Shown here piece by piece: positions 13,081 to 24,179 of a DNA stretch of 64,000 bases. Below the pieces are notes generated by a model. It was not told where the DNA came from. It did no database searches and saw only the letters and a list, made by a program, of their open reading frames with translations. Origin of the DNA: Aspidiotus rigidus (taxonomy: Eukaryota > Arthropoda > Insecta > Hemiptera > Diaspididae); assembly GCA_035079385.1 (NCBI GenBank), contig JAVHKY010000023.1, positions 7,270,001 through 7,334,000 of the forward strand. Reading direction: 5' to 3'. How positions within the stretch are numbered: the first letter of the stretch is position 1; each line of letters begins with the position of its first letter. Both the position numbers and the translations under genes were made by a program.

Positions 13081-13627
13081 TTGGTAACACTGATTACGGA
13101 ATTGCTCATGAATATACGGTATGCAGTGTTGTCAAATATCTAATCAAAATTGTAATGTACGAGACTGTCTTGAATTCGAACTTTCGAAGGCATTGTCCGA
13201 CTTGTTAATTAGCTATGCTCATGATTCTATGGTACTGCAGATAAAACACGAACTGTGCAGTGTTCGCAGTGTTTTCGAAAGTTCTTCGACATATTTTCTT
13301 CTCCATTCGTAATTTCTTTGTGGCGTAATTTCAAATTATCAATCATCGAATGTTCGTCTAACAGATGAATTTCAAATCGCTATTCTCAGACGCGGAGAAC
13401 AAAACCTGAACGCCCATGGTGACCATTATGGCCTAATCTGTACGTCTTCTTATTTTACGAAGCGTCCTCTGTGAAGGAGTATTCTCTGTTTATTTTTTCC
13501 TAAATGAAGAAATTTTCATCGTTCTAGTTTTTCTTTTGCTTAGTTGTAGACTGTAGTGTCGTAGTGGATAGCGTTATTCATCCGCCCGAATACTTATTCT
13601 ATTCAATCGTCTATCTACTCTAGCAAT

Positions 13628-16600
13628 ATGTCGGACCGGAAATTGGAATTGGAAAAAAAGAAAGCTCGCTTGAACGCGATGAAAGAGGAAAGAGAGAGAA
13701 GACGTCGTGAAAGAGAACTTCAAGAGGTAAACTATTTTCTTATAAAGTATTCTTCATTACCTTATGAGATCCAACTCGTCACCATGAAGTTATTGGCGAT
13801 TTTGTTTCAAATCAAAGGCAGACGACGCGGCTCAGAGAACGTCTCATGCGGACCGAGATCAACACAAGGAAATTGATGAGCTGCTCTCTTCCCTCGGGGT
13901 TGCTCCAGTTTCAGGTAAATGTTCGCTTTTATCATTCGTATGATGTGTGATAATTTTACGGTGTAATGATCTTCCTTTTCAGACGTGTTGTCCAGTCTTT
14001 CAAGTATGACATCGGCAGCTACTGATAATCCTAGTTCATTAAATACTTCGGATAATAGTTTACCTATCGCTCCTAGTTTGCATCCTACGCTTTCAAAGTA
14101 CGTTGCGCTATTCCAATAAAGTCGTAATATTCGTCGTAATAAAACTCCTCTTTTCTTCAGGAAAAAACCATCGTTGAGTGTCATCAACGTACAAACTACA
14201 TGCATTCCACCCAAGGAAACCGTCGTTTATTCGAAACAAACTCAAACTACTCAATCCTCCAATGAACGTGATGGTAATTATATTGCTTTCTGTTGATTTC
14301 GTTAGATCTCGTAAAATTAACGTTAAAAGTGTTGGCATTGAAATTATATTTGCGGCACATAGTACATTATGTGTAATGCATTTTGTATTTTTTGGTATTT
14401 TTTCGATGCTAACGCCATTTAAAAGGATCTTGTTCTTCTTCTCCTTTGAAAGGCTATTTCGAAGATTGGTGGCGACCTCGGAAAGGTATGCGTATTTATG
14501 ATAATCGCTGAAGCGCTACCGCAAGTCTGAAATTATAATCTATGCGAATAGCTGTAAAATTACGCCATGATCTCTTCAGAATTTATATTAGGAGAAATGA
14601 AATTTCAAACGACAAAATTTCTATCCACTTGTTTGAAAAAGTTTCAGATCTGTAGTAAAAGAAATCAATGAAATTGCACTCAGATATTGTAAAAATTGAT
14701 TGAAGATTCTTATCAGACAGCTTTGAGCTTTACTATAGACTATACTGTATATATTGCTTTCCGTCCTAACTTCATGTTGTAATTTAATTCATACTTTTCT
14801 GTTTCATATTTGGATGATACAGCTCAAGCTTTTGGATATTACGGTAAGTTGCTGATACCATTCAATATTCATCTTTACATTATTTTATTTCGCAATGGAT
14901 AAGTTTTTACAAATACCAAGGTTATACAAAGATAAAAAAAATTGAGGAATAACGATTCTTGAAATGAGTCAATTTTCGTAGGGCAAAATTTTCAATTTTA
15001 CATCACATAATCGAAGGGAGTACAGGAGATATTTTATCCGATTTTTATTTTTCGCTTCTTATGTATTCATACGCGATGGATTGTATTTTTGTTTGTTAGT
15101 TAAATTGTTGAGCTAGCAGAAATTGTGTTTTTGCTTAAGCCTTCATCCTGCTTCGTTTTTTTTTTTTAAATTAGTATTTTTACCATTGATCCTCATCGTT
15201 TTTATTTGTCTTATCCTCTGATAAAACGAAGGAATCCTCTTATACGGTTTTGTACTCAATTACGTCAACTTTTTTTCCAATCAAAATTACGATCAATCTG
15301 AAAAAGAGAAAGTCTTCGTGTAAAATATCAAAACATTTTAACGCACCCTCCATTTAGTTAAGGATTCTGCTGTTTTTGGAATTGCATGTATTGTTATGCG
15401 TCATTCTGTATTCATTCACTTTTGTTGCAGTATTTTTGAAACTCGGTGAATTATTCTTTTATACTCTTTATTTTTCTTTTCGCGTTTTTTTTTTTATTCT
15501 CGTGTGTGCTAGTTTAATCATAAGCAAATGAATGTTTTTACCTTCTTCTTATTCTATCCTTTCCTGTATTTCGTTTTTAGAAAGTTTTAGCTTTCTTTAC
15601 GTTTTGTTTCGTTTCTTTAACGAGTATTATTTCTTCATTTTTGCGGCAATATTACGATTTAGGATTTATAGTTCGAAATGTTTTTTATTTGCCAATATTG
15701 TTAGTCTTTTTAAAGGGTTTAGTTCGTCTTCTTTATTCTTATTTTTGATTCATTTCTTGAGATTATCGATCTCGCAATACTCCCAAATCGATGTGACTTA
15801 TATTTTGGAATTATAACTTCTGCCATTCAAAAAATATTTTTTATATTAATCGAAATTCTTCTAGAAGTCTCTTGTCTGAGAAGATGACGTCACAAAAAAT
15901 TTTCCTCTTTCATTATAGTATTAAGCATTAATTTTCTTATTAGAGCACTTGTAAGCTTTCATATGGTGATTGTTTTGGTTTATTTGTTCTTGAAGACGAG
16001 TACAATCTAAATCCAGGTTTAGAGTGGGAAGATGAATTCACAGGTAGGTCTTTACCTCTAATTTTAAAACTTTAATTAATACTAATTTTAATTTTTTCAT
16101 TCTATTGTAAGATTCTTATCTTTTTTTTTATTAATTCACCCTGTGGAGGAGGCTGCGTTAATTTGTTTGCCATTTACGTGTGAATCTTGGAAAAACAAAT
16201 CGTTTATTGAGGAAATCGATATACTTCGTGTTGCTTTCTTGAAACTACAAAAACATAATTTGTTCGAATAATTAATAGTCACTTTGAGCTTAATTCTTGG
16301 TGAAAAACTAAACCTATCGAATATAATATGCTTAATATTAACACTTCATTCGAGAGACGGGAATAATTAACACACAGTTTTGACTTATGATGATGTGCAA
16401 GCGGAAGACGAGGAAAGCAGTTTACCAGCATTAGGCGGATACCAAAGTAAACTTCCCCCCGGGATTTTGCCTCATGGTTTACCGCAAGTCAAAGAAGTTC
16501 AACCTGCGTGCACGTCGTTGGAACCACAAGAAACCGAAAAAGAAGAACCAAAACCAAGTATGTTTTTCTTTCGAAAAGATATTTCAAATCGAATAGAGTT

Positions 16601-18412
16601 GATTTTTGTTTACATCTTTTTCTTCTCATTTCAGTGCGAGAGCTCAGTGACGACGAGAAAATGATGATAGTGCTGTCTAGAGATTTTCAGAATTTCATGG
16701 ATCGATCAGGTCGCATTATGGAGAGAGCTTTGTCAGAAAATATTGATATTTACACAGATTACACAGGAATTACGAGCGACGCAGAAAAAAAGTACGTTTT
16801 CGTATTTATTGTGAAAGCAGAATGTCACTTTTCTTATATTACGTTTTTATCTGTAGTGAAGATAAAAGCGGAACTCGATTATCTTTAAATCGAGTTTTCC
16901 ACGACGAGAAATGGTCTAGAAACCGATACGTTACGTCGTTAGATTGGTCTCCACAATTTCCGGAATTGATGGTGGCATCCTACAATCAAAACTACGAATC
17001 ACCGCATGAACCAGATGGAGTCTGCTTGTTGTGGAATACCAAATTCAAAAAAAATACTCCGGAATATATCTTTCATTGTCAGTCTGCTGTTCTGTCCGCA
17101 ACTTTCGCCAAGTACGATTCATTCATACGTAATATTTCGTGTCTTTTTGAAATTTTTCAATTTCTAAATGACGTACTTTGATCATTTCAGATTTCACCCA
17201 AATTTGATTCTTGGTGGAACCTACTCAGGTCAAATCGTTTTATGGGATAATCGAGTGCAAAAGCGAACCCCAGTTCAACGAACCCCTCTGTCCGCAACAG
17301 CGCACACCGTGAGTTGAATATTTTAGGATTATATACTGTGTTTACTTCGAAAGTTTGTTTCATCTGGTTTGTTGGATATGATCAGCATCCCGTCTACTGC
17401 CTGAAAGTAGTTGGAACGCAAAACGCGCATAATTTAATCAGTGTATCAACTGATGGACGATTGTGTTCGTGGAGTTTGGATATGCTATCGCAACCTCAAG
17501 AAACTTTAGAACTACAGCATAAACAAGCTAAACCTATCGCTGTTACTTCATTCGCATTCCCTTACAATGACGTAAATAATTTCATATTGGGTAGTGAAGA
17601 AGGAACTGTGTATTCAGGTATCGTTAATTTTAAAATGAGTTCAGAATAGGATGACACGCTTTGATTTGTTGACTTCAATCTTTTTAATTCTTCTTCAGCA
17701 TGTCGGCACGGTAATAGAGCCGGTGTACTTGATATGTATGAAGGGCATCACGCTCCAGTTACAGGTATTGATACGCACATGGTGCAGACTGGTATTAGCT
17801 TTAGTCACTTATTCCTTACATCATCGTTTGACTGGACCATCAAATTATGGAATACGAAAGTAATCTTTCATATTTGCTTTAGAAATAATGATTATATTTT
17901 TAAGGAACTGTTAAAAATTTGACTTATTTATAGGAAACGAAACCGTTGTATTCGTTCGACTATAATGGTGATACAGTGATGGATGTTGCTTGGTCTCCTG
18001 TTCATCCTGCAGTTTTTGCCGCCGTTGATATTCAGGGTAAATTAGATATCTGGGATTTGAATTCGGATACCGAAATTCCAATAGTAAGTACTCAAATTGA
18101 TGGAAATATGGCTATCAATCAAGTTTCTTGGACGCCATCCGGGTCACACATAACTGTGGGCGACGAAGTCGGTAGAATTTATTTGTATGATGTTGGTGAG
18201 GTATGTATTAGTCTTTTTGAAGGGAAAACTCAATATCTTGGAAATTAATCGGAAAAACTTTTTTGTTTTAGCAAATCGCTCATCCTCGTCACGATGAAGC
18301 TTCAAAATTAGTGCATACATTACAAGAACTGAAAAATAATCAGACTGATGAGGAGATCGACAGATCAATTTCTTTCAATTCTGGTCCGAGTTCCCTGTCG
18401 TCATTGCGTTAA
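13628..18412 (+). CDS. sw (Dync1i): Cytoplasmic dynein 1 intermediate chain
   Basis: This subunit holds cargo and light chains on the dynein motor and binds dynactin p150. I place 15 coding exons, all phase-consistent and GT-AG: 13628-13726, 13818-13914, 13983-14097, 14161-14273, 14453-14485, 14823-14843, 15996-16043, 16378-16557, 16635-16791, 16857-17111, 17191-17308, 17386-17617, 17699-17859, 17934-18200, 18272-18412. With all of them the protein is 678 residues, slightly longer than usual for the family. The start [15 protein letters not shown] is the family's charged N-terminal helix. Residues 129-133, KQTQT, match the LC8 light-chain motif, with the Tctex-type stretch just before. WD40 repeats fill about 305-640 ([20 protein letters not shown]). 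I see no disabling change. Confidence 0.96.
14453..16043 (+). other. Three in-frame micro-exons of the dynein intermediate chain
   Basis: Exons 14453-14485 (33 nt, [11 protein letters not shown]), 14823-14843 (21 nt, AQAFGYY) and 15996-16043 (48 nt, [15 protein letters not shown]) are each multiples of three. All are flanked by phase-1 introns, so any can be skipped without shifting the frame. The family is known to be alternatively spliced between the N-terminal helix and the WD domain. That these three are cassettes is my inference from the phases. Confidence 0.7.
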
Positions 18413-18525
18413 AGAAAGAGGAATTACCACTCTTTTTTTGTTCTAATCGTAGTATTTATTAATATAAAATTTGTTACGCTTCACGAGATCATTTTAGTGC
18501 TTTATAAGTACCGCTGTTATTTTTT

Positions 18526-18531
18526 ATTAAA
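18526..18531 (+). promoter_or_regulatory. Probable polyadenylation signal of the dynein gene
   Basis: ATTAAA lies 114 bases past the stop codon. I found no canonical AATAAA nearer to it. Confidence 0.4.
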
Positions 18532-18559
18532 CAATTTTTTGAACGTGGGCCTGTTTTGA

Positions 18560-20099
18560 AGCTAATGTGCAATCAGGGTGGGGTACAGGTTTTGGTTCAA
18601 AAAAGTTATTTTTTGAAAGAAACTCCTGGCATCATTGAGAAGTTCTCCTTAGTAAAATCTTAATTCTTAAACAAGTTATACGCATATTATAAAAAAGTTC
18701 CAACCAACAGCTAAGTTTAAGCTAATGACAATTGACTTTTCATCTCTGATTATTCGGAAAACAGAAGCAATGTAATTTTGATACTAGGAAAAAGCTTCAA
18801 ACTAGAATAACATTACATTACCGACTTCGAATACCGGTGCGTATTACAAAACAAAATTGAGGAGTTTATACGGAAAGGTGAAGAGAAAACTTCACTGTGT
18901 GGAACTCGAATATGGATGCGTGGTAATAAGTACGTATAATAATGCGTAAATTCTGCCTAACGTCAGAAAAAGTGAATTATAACTTTTTTGTCGCATGATA
19001 ATAAATAATCACAAGTAGAAACAAGAATGTAGTTATCAGGGTGGGAAAAAATCAGGGCAGTACTTAGAACAGTATTTTTTTTTTTCACGATATTGCATTG
19101 AGTTCCGTTCCCAAAATTTGATGTATTTATTTCCTGTTCCGGAACCGTTTCCAACTTTGGCGTGGAAACCATTCCCAGTCACATTCCATCTTGCTGAAAT
19201 ATAATTTTGGTTCCAAAAAAAATAAAATGTTACCACTCGCCAAAAAATCTAAATTTATTTTGAAATAATCACTGGCTCCACTCCGAAGGGTATACGAATG
19301 CTCTGCAGAAAAGAATCTGTGAGTGATGCTAGAAAGTCCTTTTTCTCTAGATTTATTTCTAGTCAGTTTCTTTGTACCGTCAGTTCATAAATATCGAATT
19401 GCCCAATCATAAATCACCAACTCCTCAAATCCACAACTGATTTTATCAAAGATTTTTGCTATTTTGATGAGATCTCGCGCTGCTATGTTCTTTCATCCCA
19501 GAAATGTCATGAAAAGTTGACAATGGATCTTTGTTCCTTTCAGTCTTCCAGGGGCGGATTTACAGGAAGAGGAACTCAGTGACATCCCCTCCCTTGAGAA
19601 AAAAACTATAAAATGAGGGGGGGGGAAGTGAATTCAGAGAAGAGCGTCCAAGTTCTATTTCTTTCTTTTTCCCTTTTTTTTTGCCTATCAAATATCAGAA
19701 AAATCGTTGATTTCCCCTCCCATCAAAATCATCTTCCAAATCCGCCTTTGGCCTTCCACAGAAAAACCAAAAAACCAAAAATGGCAGACGTTGTGGTCAA
19801 AAACAAAGAACGATAAAAATTTAATCGTTCCCGTTCTATTCTTGTTCTCTTTTCCAATGAGAGAACATTTTCCAAGAATATCTGTTGCTTGAGTTTTCAC
19901 ATTCCGCGACGTTCTCAAGAACGGTTCCCTGTAAAATTGAAAAATAGGTTTCCGTTCTGTCTACAGTACCTAGCTTTAAATACGGGTTTCCATCCGTTCT
20001 CAGTTTCATTCTCGTTCAGCCAACCAGTCCTGAAAAAAGTTGAAGAGAGTCACAAGAGCGTGAGGAACGTAAATAATGTTACCTACTTCACATACACAG

Positions 20100-20135
<36 letters not shown>

Positions 20136-21150
20136 TATACTTACGTTTCTAGTGATCGTATCACAATATTTAACATATGTGTCATAATATGAGCGAGAAT
20201 ACATAAGAAGTAAATCTGGAATTCTTGATTTGTAGAAATTTTATGTACAGCTATAAGTACTCGGTTCACGTTAAGGAAGGATAGAAATATGACCTCGAGA
20301 ACGGAACGCTCCGGGTAATTTTAATCTACCGTTCCGTTTTCAGGGTCATATTTCTATCCTTCCTTAATGTGAACAGAGTATACGAATCCTGTTCCCTTAA
20401 TTTTCCTCCTAATTGGCATTGTTGCCAAGTTGACTATAAATTACTTTCTTGTAAGGAATCATTTCGGTCCACTATAAGTTACGGCCAGACACACTGAATT
20501 CTCTGCGGTTCTTGTAGTTTTCACTCCGTTCACTCCCTTGGAGTATTCTGACTTCTGAGTTTTCGCTCAATACTTTGTACCGTATGTATGGTTTAGTATG
20601 CACTGCGCTAAGCTTCCCACTATCTTTACTTCCCACTTAAAAACATGCACTCCTGGCCAAAGTGTCTTAAATACGCGTGTTTAACAAGTATTAGTGACCT
20701 GAAAATCCTGTTGCCGCATCTCAACGAGCGCAATCCTTTATAAAAATATGTATAGTCAAGGAGTTTGGCTGTTTGGGCTACCGTTTTCCTAAATCTCACC
20801 GATCGTAACGCTCCTAGCGGAGTGAGATTGACGTAGACGTTTTTTTTTCGAAAGTAGCGATTAGGATATTAGGATCACTTTCTCGCCCAGAATAAACATA
20901 CTAAGAACACGTTTCTCCAGATCTATACTTGACTCCGCGCACATTAACCGTAGTTTCCAAAGACGGCCACTTACAGCGACTCTTAAGCTTCAGTACTTTC
21001 GTTAGGAATGGGACTTTTCGAGAACTTTCTGGCTGTATTTTTACTTTCTCTGTATAGTGAGACTGAAATTGTGTCAATCCAATCAGCTGTTGAACTGCGC
21101 CTAAAATGGCGTATAGTTACTTAATACAACGTTGTAATCGTTGAGCCAAA
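18560..21150. other. Intergenic, no gene recognised
   Basis: The spacer between the dynein gene and Mlf holds scattered words built on GTTCC/GGAAC (about 19090-19200 and 19830-20040), a poly(A) run of about 34 bases at 20100 and the hairpin described next. Confidence 0.45.
20257..20385. repeat. Long imperfect hairpin (MITE-like)
   Basis: Arms of about 50 bases containing TTAAGGAAGGATAGAAATAT and its inverse, with further pairing inside through CGGAAC/GTTCCG. It could be a small inverted-repeat element. No flanking duplication is obvious. Confidence 0.6.
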
Positions 21151-21400
21151 GTCCGAAGACGTCGAGGGGAGAGAATCTTCAATCTATTCTTGAGAGTGAG
21201 ACATCGTCCATTTCGAGTCGTATGTGATTTGTGTATGTATAAGTTGGTGTTCTCTGTTTTCTCTCTGTGAGTGTGCAGTTTGTAATTATTTTGCTATCGA
21301 ATTTTACGTGTAAGGGTTTAGTTGTCGTCCATCACAATCGTGACAATTGAATTCTGCATAAGTTTTCGTAAGATAAATCCATTCGTTTCATAAATTCACG

Positions 21401-22835
21401 ATGTTCCCACTAATGGGAGGCGGATTTGACGATCTCATTGGGTGAGTTTTAATCAGATTTGTACTCAAGTTGTTTCGCATCTTCTATTTCTCAATCCTCC
21501 ATTTGTGGTCGGAGTTATCCATGTTATTTTTATTTTATCCAATTAGAAGTACTAATGGTCACAATGAGCGTAGAAACGAATCATAAACTGTATCGATCGA
21601 ATTTTGTGATTCATCTAACTTCAGCTCGTAGATTACTACAAATTATCTAATTTGTTTCATTTATTGATGCAGAAATCACATGCAGAGAATGAATAATATG
21701 ATGAGTTCATTCTTCGGTAATCCTTTCGCAGCTGATCAGTTCGCGAATGGTGGAAATCAGGTTCGAGGTCGCCCTATGTCCCTTATGCCGTTCGACAACA
21801 ATGCCAACGTCGGTATGCTTTCTCCGTTAGGATTTCCCAATATGAGTCAAATGATGCGCTCCATGAGTCAGATGCCGAATAATCCGAATTGCCATTCCTT
21901 CAGTTCGAGTTCCGTAATGACGATGACAACAGGACCAGATGGTAAACCTCAAGTAAGTTGCAATCTCGTTTCAAGTGTGATATCTTTGTTATCAAATTCA
22001 ACATCTTGAACTGTTCTTATTTCAGGTGTATCAAGCTTCGCAGTCGACTCGACAAGGTCCAAACGGTGTTCGTGAAACGAAAAAAACTCTTTGCGATAGT
22101 CGTTCTGGTGTTAAAAAGATGTCGATTGGTCATCATATTGGAGAACGAGGTCACGTTAAAGAAAAAGAACAGAATTTATATACTGGACAAGTTGAAGAGA
22201 ATGACGAATTCATAAACTTGGAGGAAGGTTCGTTGTCTTGACCCTTCTTGATTGTTAGACGGGAGAAGAGATTGCTCACGATCTATTATTTTTCCAGAGG
22301 AAGAACCAGAATTTTCGAAAGAATGGCAACAGAAAGCTCAACATCATTATAGACCGCACAGTGCGCATCAGGCAATTGGATATCATCAACAACCGTCGTC
22401 GCGTCGTGAGAATCCCGAATTTCTAGCCCTACCTTCTTCTAGGTATTGATCTGAGTTTTTGCTTATTGAATACTTAATCAGTCTTTTATATCTTGGTCGT
22501 CATGAGTATTCCTAGAATAATAAGTGAAATTTCCTGATTTGAAAACTTCGTGCATTCCACAAAAACTGCAAACGCGAGCGCTTATTGATTGAAATTATTT
22601 TTATTTGCAAAATTTTTCGTTGACATGATGTATCTGTTTTGGATTGGTATTTTGTTCTTTCTTTTTTACCTTAGTAAATATTATTGAAGTTTTTGATGTG
22701 TGTATTAGGTATTCGAGTCGCTGGTATCTGACAAAAACTCCTTCAGTATTTACATCAAAATATCCTCGATCTTTATATCCATCTAGACATAAACGATTAC
22801 CTAGTACTCGTTCTCGGTTCGTAGGTTTCTTGTAA
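21401..22835 (+). CDS. Mlf: Myeloid leukemia factor, isoform with proximal last exon
   Basis: Mlf proteins shuttle between nucleus and cytoplasm, bind 14-3-3 and chaperones, and modulate transcription. Exons are 21401-21441, 21673-21952, 22026-22227, 22298-22442 and 22709-22835, giving 264 residues, close to vertebrate MLF1. The start MFPLMGGGFDDLIGNHM, the Met-rich stretch after it, and the core GPNGVRETKKTLCDSRSG with SIGHHIGERGHV identify the family. The exon-3 donor is GTTCGT, unusual but phase-correct. This isoform ends in a basic Arg/Ser-rich tail and has its own AATAAA at 22856. No break is visible. Confidence 0.93.
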
Positions 22836-23815
22836 TTTCTATATTTCCGTCGCTCAATAAAGCTGTGTTCCTTCCACTTACCCAGAGTTTAATTGTGTAG
22901 CTTTCAAGCTCAATACTGATTCATCGAGTTGAACTTTGAACGCACATACCTGTTTTTAATGCATAATAACCAATTCTCTAATTGCAAAATGTCTAGCGAA
23001 ATAACATTTTCAAAATATCGGGGGATTTCGTTAATCGTTTTTTGCTGGATTAATCATCAATTCGCAGTATGTTCGTTAATCAACACCACACGCTAAGAAG
23101 CCTAGCACTTCGAAATCTACATTTTAACTTGTTATAGTATTATTAAATAGTTGCATAACTTTTCGCTTAATCACTATTTTTTACTTCTAATCTTCTATGG
23201 ACGTTGGAACTGACAAGGTGTAATTTTTACAGGTATGTGCGGCGCTATTAAAAACTTAGTAGGCCTAAATAAAAAATGCTTCCTAGAAGCAACGTATGTA
23301 AGTAACATCAATAGATCTTCAAATAATTCGTATTTCTTCTTTTTTATTCAATTTTCTGTTATAGATAAAATTTTTCTTTTTGTATAAATTTTCTGTTAGT
23401 TTATTCTTTGGTGTAGCGTATCGATAGCTTTCTCTATTAGTTAATGTTGATAAAATGCAGTATTCAGAGGAATTTTCCATCCATGATAGATCTAAAGGTG
23501 TATATAAATTTTGAAAATTTATGAAATTTATGAAAACCTGATCTATCAAAAATTACCTGTTTCATCCTCGGTTGTGTAGCGGTAGTTTGTTGTTTCTCGA
23601 TTAAATTCAACTTGATCGCTTTCCTTCCTTTGCTCATGAAGATTAGACATAGTTTCTCCAACTTATGTAGCATTCAATGAATATTTATTTTGTTTTCCAG
23701 TGCGGAGGGTGACGGTAATCATCTCAAAGAAGAGAGTATCAAGAAGAATAAGAGTCATCGCTCGAAACCGTACGATAAGCGTAAAGAAAAGAAAGAAAAA
23801 ACACCAGAAAAATGA
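21401..23815 (+). CDS. Mlf: Myeloid leukemia factor, isoform with distal last exon
   Basis: This isoform shares the first four exons with the shorter transcript, then joins 22442 to a last exon at 23701-23815. That acceptor (TTTTCCAG) restores the same phase-2 codon. The product is 260 residues and ends in a lysine-rich tail (KKNKSHRSKPYDKRK within it) that looks like a nuclear localisation signal, unlike the tail of the other form. Alternative C-termini are known for insect Mlf. The exon choice here is inferred from splice sites and phase, with no transcript data. Confidence 0.82.
22856..22861 (+). promoter_or_regulatory. Proximal Mlf poly(A) signal
   Basis: AATAAA 21 bases after the stop codon of the short-form last exon, so use of this site would exclude the distal exon. 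Confidence 0.7.
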
Positions 23816-24118
23816 TTGGTTTTCTATTCTCTTATTCCTTTTTAGGTTTAAGTTAAATTAATTACAATTATCATTACTATTCTTTATTTTTCAAACGGGT
23901 CTTCTATTCCGATTGTCTTCACGATTCCAATTCGTTATAATATAATTAAGTAAACGGAAGATTGTAAATAACAGTTGGGCTTTTTATGAAATTTCTCTCT
24001 TTTCACAGATATCATTTTCATTTAAGTTCCTTTTATTTTTTTTTCTTTTGTTTCATGTAAGAATAGTTGATTTCTATATGTTGCATTATTGTTTGTAAGT
24101 ACGTCATGCGAAGATTAT

Positions 24119-24124
24119 AATAAA
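24119..24124 (+). promoter_or_regulatory. Distal Mlf poly(A) signal
   Basis: AATAAA about 300 bases after the distal stop codon, in an AT-rich 3' untranslated region. Confidence 0.65.
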
Positions 24125-24179
24125 GAATATATTACGTATTATTTTCTGTGCATTTTTCATCTATTATTACTTTTGAATA

